The notes under the pieces: generated by a model
Database searches by the model: none
What the model was told of the DNA's origin: nothing
The model's input: the letters and a program-made list of their open reading frames with translations, nothing else
Made by a program: the position numbers and the translations under genes
Source of the DNA: a virus
IMG/VR virus record: IMGVR_UViG_3300037583_000003
Coordinates: 1-64,000 of that record
DNA length: 64,000 nt
Direction: 5' to 3' (one strand)
Shown: piece after piece, positions 58,786 to 64,000 of the stretch
Numbering within the stretch: position 1 is the stretch's first letter
How the letters are laid out: each line of letters begins with the position of its first letter

Positions 58786-61700
58786 TAGGATAAGTTAATG
58801 CCTCCAATCCAGATGGAGTTATAGCCCTAACTAAGGTCTCGAATGGGTTGTACACCATACCTCCTAGGTTCTTAGTTATCATTGACTGGTCTGTTACATC
58901 CTCTACGTCACCTACAATATACTCTTGGCCAAGTATAGCTATCAGTAGTTTAGCTGGATGACCCTTAGCTAGTTCGGCTATAGCTTTCTGTATCCTTGTA
59001 AAGTACTTAGTGAACATAATGAACCCCATCTGGTTAAACCACTCTACCAACCTACTATTAGGCTTGTTATAGTTAATAAATGCATCCCTAACAGTTTTTA
59101 AAGCCTTGTCCTTACTTATACCTTTCCTAAGCATTAAGTGGTACTGGGCATACCTAGCTACAAAATCCGAGTACTGTGTAGCTGTACTCATCATCTTAAA
59201 TACACTCGTCTTCTCATTCAAATACAACAAGTTAACACCATCCCTAACAATAGTAGGTGCTCCTTTCAGCCTATCATCTAAGATGTCTGTAAACATACTA
59301 GAGTTGTCACCTTCCCCAATATCAAGTTCTTCCACTATAGAAGTGTAGAACCCCCCGTCTATCAAATCCTTAACTGGACTACTCTTAATATCCCCTTCTA
59401 ACGCACTCAATCTCCTAATCTCAACACTACTAGCTAACCCAGCTTTTTCCTTTCCCTTTAACCTTATAACTTCTTTCTGGCTACTAATAAAGTCATTCAA
59501 GTCCCTAACCCCTTGCAACTGCAACTTAGCTATCTCTACTGGTGAATGTCCAGTCATTACTGAATACATCAGGTTTGACACTACATTACCTACAAGAACA
59601 GTTGGTGTTCTTAATATCACATCTACCTTAGCTACTTTAACTATCTCTTTCCACACTTTCTCAGCTACTCTTAGACCATAGTTCATACCTTCAGGCAATA
59701 TCTTACCTCCAGGCACATCACTTAATCCTAACTCTCGGTAACCCATAATACTATGTAACATATCTCGTCTCAGTGTGATCCCGTCTTTAAACTCTAACTT
59801 TATCTCAGTAGGTACTAATCCCCACAACTCATTCAACTCTTTATCATTAGATTTACCATCAAGTGTCACATACTCCATAGAGTTAAGTTTACCCATCATG
59901 TGTTTCTTACTCTTATTCTTATCTGCGTCCTCTTTAACATACTTCAGTAACTCTTTATTGAACGTACTAGACTCCATCTTGTCATAGGTACTCGCGTACA
60001 TACTTCCTATAACATTAGACACTCTCCTATCCATCTTCAGTATCTTCACTTTGTTCTTCTTACTCATATTATAACTATACCCAACAATCCTACCACTATT
60101 GTTCAGCTTAGGTGACAGCAGCTTATCATCAGCAGTTGCTACATAAGTACCTGCTTCCATTTCCCTTACAATCTCTTCTGCCCTAACATTTATAGCCCTA
60201 ATCAACTTATCAGCTTTAACTCGTTCCACTACATTGTCACCATCTAGTCCTACCTTACCAGTAACCGATGTACCTCTTGTATTCTTACCAGTAGTTCTCA
60301 GTGCCACCCTATGGAATGTCTGTGTTACCTGTAAACTAGACACATAGTAACCTAGCTCACCTTCTGAGGCATCCAAACTGTATCTAGGTACTTTGTGTGA
60401 CAACTTGTAACCTAGACGCTTCATACGCTTCTCATCAGCTATTGGTGCTGTAGTTCCCTCTATATTCTGATCTAGTACTGGCTTACTGTAACCCTTAATA
60501 ATCCTCCTCTTATCCGCATGTGTAGTGAATAACTCTTTCTCAGACATCTCTTTATGTGCAACTTGATAAGCTACTACCTGTTCTACTCCTGACTTCTCAT
60601 TCTCCATCAAGTCTAGGAATATGTCCTTATCTGTTTTACTACTCACTTGCAACCCTCTTAGAGTAGCTAACGTATCCACTATATCCACTAACTCCTTAGT
60701 ATTATCAGGATACCTAACCCCTTCAACACTTACTCTATCTACTATATTCTTAGCATTGGTCATCTGAACTATTCCACCATCACCATCCACCATGTACCTA
60801 GCTAAACCATCTATTTGTGCTATGTAGTAGTTATACGATCTCTTATCCGTTTCACCCTTAAGCTTATCCTCTAAATTCTTAATCTCTTGCTTCAACCTGT
60901 TAGGATACTTTATTAGATCAACCACATCATAGTCATAGGCTATAGTACCTAGATCAATATCTACAACTATAGACGTTAAACTATTCTCTTCATCTACGTC
61001 TAACTTCCTTGTAAACCCAGACTTTATCATCTGTATCTTATCTAACCTAGTTAGTGCTCTATGCTGATCTATTTGGTTACTGTAGTACCCTAGTTGCTCT
61101 ATCATATCCTGATAGTCGTCACTCTCTGACATATCCCTTATAGTAGACCATAGTGTACCTTCAGGCTTCAATGACTTAACTCCAGTAGTACTAGATAGAA
61201 ACTGTATTGTTCTTTTAGCCTCCTGACTAACTAACGACTTAGCTATGGTTGCCACTATGTGGTAACCTTGTTTCACTACACCACCTCCCACAAGTTTACT
61301 AGTATCTTGTCGCTTACCCGCTTTATCCTTCATCTTATCTATTCTAGTCGCTAGGTTATCTTCAGCTTTATTGAACTGACCTATAAGCTTACCTAGTATA
61401 CCCTCTCTTTTACGTACTACTTGCTTCTTGTTAGTCTCTGCTAACCTAGCTACTAACCACGCCATCTCTTGGTAGTCACTACCAGTAGGTATCTTCCTAT
61501 TCCATACCACTAACCTATCAAACAACTCCCTCACATACCCTATAAGCTTAGTTACCAGATTAGTCTCATCAGTAGTCACCCTATTAGTCCTACGATCAGC
61601 CAAGGCTTTCATAGTAGCTTTATTAGTCCTTGCAAACGCTATGAACTCATGTAGTCCTACAGCAGTATCTGCGAAGTAGTCCAAGTCAGCTTGAGCTTGC

Positions 61701-62686
61701 ACCAAGTCAGGCTTATCCATGTACTTTGATAGCTCCTCTGGTGTCATACTAAGGAAACTATTCTTTATAGCTACTATTCTCCTTCTTACGCTTGCTATGG
61801 CTGGGTCTCTACTGTTAAGTGCATACGCTGTTACTACATGGTACAACTCATGTGTATAAGCTTCTAGTGCTGACCTATTAGTATCTCTCGGTCCTAAACC
61901 AACATACACATCTGCTTTGTTACCGTCAAACTTAACCATACCACCATTCCTGGTTGTCCTACCTAGATGTACAGTTACATCAGGCATTAAGCTAACTAGA
62001 GGTGCTACTATACCTGATAGGTTATCTAGCAGTGTAGCCTTATGCCACTCACCAGTATCTGTTGGATCTAACTTATCTACTTCCTCAGCTAACTCCATGA
62101 TCTTATCAGGGTTACTTATCAAGTCTCTAGCTACTACCTCGTACTCCTCGTAACCCCTATTCAGAAAGTCCTTATCAGACCCTAGGTTATCTAACTCTTC
62201 ACTCGTTACTTGGAAGTCTACACCATCTAGCTGTATAAACGCTTTACCTCTTAACTTTCTAGTGACAGTCCTACCTGTAGTACTACGGGTAAACCTAACA
62301 CTGTAACCATCATCCACTTTAACTATGTCCTCAACTACTACACTAACCCCGTCAACAGTAGGACTATTAGCATTTATCATATCTTTAGTTGCTGCAACTA
62401 CACTCCCTAACTTACTCTCAGGAGACCTACCCTCATCTACACCCCCTTCATCCACTTTAGTTTCTTTAACTTCCTTAGCTTTAACTATGGGTTTAACGTC
62501 TACCATACCTTCTTTAGGTGGTTGCAGTTGTCTTAGATTATATGCAAACTTATCTACGGTATCCTTTACTTCCTTAGTGGTAGTTCCCTTCTTACCCTTA
62601 ACTAACGCACCTAGCTTACCTTTTACAACAGGAGAACTTAAGAACCCCTCCATTTCTTTTTTGAACACATCTACATTACAGCTCAT
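58778..62686 (-). CDS. C-terminal half of a split virion RNA polymerase, with metallopeptidase-like motif
   Basis: 1302 residues directly downstream of, and ATGA-coupled to, the virion RNA polymerase catalytic gene. The length is close to the roughly 1400-residue C-terminal domain of N4 vRNAP (3500 residues), and the end ([20 protein letters not shown]) looks like that domain. Around residue 279 it has [14 protein letters not shown], an HExxH zinc motif, with a later [10 protein letters not shown] (E347) as possible third ligand, suggesting a zincin peptidase. The ATG at 62686 has GGAG seven bases before it; an earlier TTG at 62692 is less likely. It is probably injected with the polymerase. 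Confidence 0.72.
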   Translation of the reverse strand: MSCNVDVFKKEMEGFLSSPVVKGKLGALVKGKKGTTTKEVKDTVDKFAYNLRQLQPPKEGMVDVKPIVKAKEVKETKVDEGGVDEGRSPESKLGSVVAATKDMINANSPTVDGVSVVVEDIVKVDDGYSVRFTRSTTGRTVTRKLRGKAFIQLDGVDFQVTSEELDNLGSDKDFLNRGYEEYEVVARDLISNPDKIMELAEEVDKLDPTDTGEWHKATLLDNLSGIVAPLVSLMPDVTVHLGRTTRNGGMVKFDGNKADVYVGLGPRDTNRSALEAYTHELYHVVTAYALNSRDPAIASVRRRIVAIKNSFLSMTPEELSKYMDKPDLVQAQADLDYFADTAVGLHEFIAFARTNKATMKALADRRTNRVTTDETNLVTKLIGYVRELFDRLVVWNRKIPTGSDYQEMAWLVARLAETNKKQVVRKREGILGKLIGQFNKAEDNLATRIDKMKDKAGKRQDTSKLVGGGVVKQGYHIVATIAKSLVSQEAKRTIQFLSSTTGVKSLKPEGTLWSTIRDMSESDDYQDMIEQLGYYSNQIDQHRALTRLDKIQMIKSGFTRKLDVDEENSLTSIVVDIDLGTIAYDYDVVDLIKYPNRLKQEIKNLEDKLKGETDKRSYNYYIAQIDGLARYMVDGDGGIVQMTNAKNIVDRVSVEGVRYPDNTKELVDIVDTLATLRGLQVSSKTDKDIFLDLMENEKSGVEQVVAYQVAHKEMSEKELFTTHADKRRIIKGYSKPVLDQNIEGTTAPIADEKRMKRLGYKLSHKVPRYSLDASEGELGYYVSSLQVTQTFHRVALRTTGKNTRGTSVTGKVGLDGDNVVERVKADKLIRAINVRAEEIVREMEAGTYVATADDKLLSPKLNNSGRIVGYSYNMSKKNKVKILKMDRRVSNVIGSMYASTYDKMESSTFNKELLKYVKEDADKNKSKKHMMGKLNSMEYVTLDGKSNDKELNELWGLVPTEIKLEFKDGITLRRDMLHSIMGYRELGLSDVPGGKILPEGMNYGLRVAEKVWKEIVKVAKVDVILRTPTVLVGNVVSNLMYSVMTGHSPVEIAKLQLQGVRDLNDFISSQKEVIRLKGKEKAGLASSVEIRRLSALEGDIKSSPVKDLIDGGFYTSIVEELDIGEGDNSSMFTDILDDRLKGAPTIVRDGVNLLYLNEKTSVFKMMSTATQYSDFVARYAQYHLMLRKGISKDKALKTVRDAFINYNKPNSRLVEWFNQMGFIMFTKYFTRIQKAIAELAKGHPAKLLIAILGQEYIVGDVEDVTDQSMITKNLGGMVYNPFETLVRAITPSGLEALTYPIR

Positions 62687-64000
62687 AAACAATCTCCTGC
62701 CTTATCCAATTTCTTTTTCAGTACACTAGAGTCAAATAACTTCCTTATAGCTATACCGTCTTCTTTACTACCAAGCTTAACCAAGCTTTCTACCAGTGCA
62801 TTATACTCTTTCTTTACAGCTTTCCTATTACGATCTCTTATAACGTCAGGAGTAACCTCGTAGGCAGACCCTATCGGACCTACAAACTGACCAGCCCTAG
62901 CGGTAGTACTAAATAGCTCCTTACGTCTTGCTCTAACGTCATCAACAAATACCTCAAGTTTACCTACAGCTTCTTGCAGTTTCTCACTACCACTTAGTTC
63001 ATAAGCTTTCGTTCCCATGTCTAGTAGTGCTTCTGCTGGTGTGTACTGTCTAACATCCTCATACCAATTCTTATTCAGTATGTTTATCTCTCCCATCTGA
63101 CCTATACCTAGTACTGCTGCATCATGTACAGACAGGAATCCCTTATCACTATCCACCAACGACTGTCCCATAGTATTACCGTCACTGGTCTGTACAGGTA
63201 GAACTAACGCAGATGCTCCAGGAGATCTAAACCCTCTAGCTAATAGTGATGTAGTTAGGAACTCTCTATCACCAGTTAGCTCTATCTTAGAGGTTTCTGT
63301 GTGTACATCTTTATCTAACGCTCTCTGGTACAGAAACAGTTTATCCTTAGCTGACGTACTAGATGCTGTATCTATTGCAGGAGCTAACCCACTCTCTATT
63401 AACTTCTTAACTATACCATTCTTATCAGAACTTGTTACTTTCAATCCAATCTTGTCTACCTCCTTATCATACTCCTTCTTGAACACAGCAAATACTTGCT
63501 CTGACAACTCAGACATAGCCTTGTTCATTATCAGGTAGTCTCCAAATACCTCATCAAGTGTCTCTATAAACTCTACCTTATACTTAGCTTCTAGGTAGTT
63601 AGTTAGAACTGCATCAAGCTCACTCAAGCTATCCAAGGACTTCTCAGTTAACTCAGCTCTAGCTTCTACTATCCAGTTAGTGTCCTCCTGCTGTGTGCTA
63701 CCACCACCAGCTACCTCTCTTAGTTGCTTGTCAGTTACAACGTAATTACCATCTCTACCTACTTCAAGCAATCCAGCAACCATAACTTCCTTCTCTCCAG
63801 ATATTACATCATCTACAATCTTGAACAATCCAGCACCATAGTTGAATATCATTACAGGAGTCTTCATTATATTACGTAAACCCTTAGATACTGTGAGATC
63901 CGAGGTTAGTCCTAATCTATCCCAAGCTACATCTATCGGTGACACATCAACCTCTATTGATTTTTCAGGGTCATTAGGATTTACTGTAGACTTCATACCA
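62683..64000 (-). CDS. Virion RNA polymerase, C-terminal part of the catalytic domain (5' end cut by window edge)
   Basis: Over 437 residues from the visible ATG at 63996, but the frame stays open to the edge, so the N-terminal part (including motif A) lies outside. RNIMKTPVMIFNYGAG is a perfect R-x3-K-x7-YG motif B, and GFLSVHDAAVLGIG is motif C (HD) 247 residues after the lysine, close to the N4 spacing (about 281). In N4 the enzyme is injected with the DNA to transcribe early genes. The gene ends just after motif C, where N4 mini-vRNAP would end. Confidence 0.85.
   Translation of the reverse strand, partial: GMKSTVNPNDPEKSIEVDVSPIDVAWDRLGLTSDLTVSKGLRNIMKTPVMIFNYGAGLFKIVDDVISGEKEVMVAGLLEVGRDGNYVVTDKQLREVAGGGSTQQEDTNWIVEARAELTEKSLDSLSELDAVLTNYLEAKYKVEFIETLDEVFGDYLIMNKAMSELSEQVFAVFKKEYDKEVDKIGLKVTSSDKNGIVKKLIESGLAPAIDTASSTSAKDKLFLYQRALDKDVHTETSKIELTGDREFLTTSLLARGFRSPGASALVLPVQTSDGNTMGQSLVDSDKGFLSVHDAAVLGIGQMGEINILNKNWYEDVRQYTPAEALLDMGTKAYELSGSEKLQEAVGKLEVFVDDVRARRKELFSTTARAGQFVGPIGSAYEVTPDVIRDRNRKAVKKEYNALVESLVKLGSKEDGIAIRKLFDSSVLKKKLDKAGDCL

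Overview
This window is most likely most of the genome of a lytic podovirus-type phage related to Escherichia phage N4 (Schitoviridae-like), shown in a circularly permuted orientation. The evidence is a two-subunit, T7-like RNA polymerase resembling N4 RNAPII (13992-15877), a virion RNA polymerase with the R-x3-K-x7-YG and HD motifs on the opposite strand (62683 to the right edge), a Cas4-like nuclease next to a Sak4-like ATPase, an N4-type primase, a family-A DNA polymerase and a T7/N4-like large terminase. The ribonucleotide reductase subunits look strikingly like the enterobacterial class Ia enzyme, which suggests a gammaproteobacterial host. This is inference from the genes, not a database result.

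Layout. 1-6496: terminase genes and small genes, mostly on the minus strand, including an unusual group of ParB-like and HTH-only paralogues and a plus-strand RusA cassette. 6497-8051: a long gene-free region, probably where the linear genome ends meet. 8052-16451: early plus-strand genes, with one minus-strand ParB-like gene (9064-9828), a lysis-like group (two membrane proteins and a SleB-like hydrolase), and N4 RNAPII. 16582-21804: accessory genes, including beta-solenoid proteins with short peptide repeats and a membrane-anchored HNH protein.

21820-28216: an NAD module of NAMPT, NMNAT-Nudix, four tandem paralogues, NAD kinase and a SpoT/MESH1-like HD hydrolase. 28229-33275: tRNA genes, a macro-like protein, an RNA ligase and two structured non-coding stretches. 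33910-41137: rIIA-like and rIIB-like proteins, a phosphoesterase, DHFR and thymidylate synthase. 41153-52300: the replication block of primase, Cas4-like nuclease, Sak4-like ATPase, putative SSB, helicase and DNA polymerase. The polymerase is split into separate exonuclease and polymerase genes, and the polymerase part is interrupted by two group I introns. 52305-58785: an HU-like protein, a ClpP-like protease and NrdA/NrdB, with a 140-residue mini-intein in NrdA. 58778-64000 (minus): the virion RNA polymerase, here divided into two translationally coupled genes, the second of which carries an HELYH metallopeptidase-like motif.

How the genes fit together. By analogy with N4, the injected virion polymerase would transcribe early genes, RNAPII the middle genes and the host polymerase the late genes. 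The middle genes make nucleotides (NrdAB, ThyA, DHFR), rebuild NAD(P) and replicate DNA. The NAD module, RNA ligase, macro-like protein and tRNA genes together look like counter-measures against host defences that destroy NAD or tRNA. The most unusual items are the split virion polymerase, the ParB/HTH family beside the presumed genome ends, the intron- and insertion-rich DNA polymerase locus, and the unresolved structured RNA region at 32773-33199.
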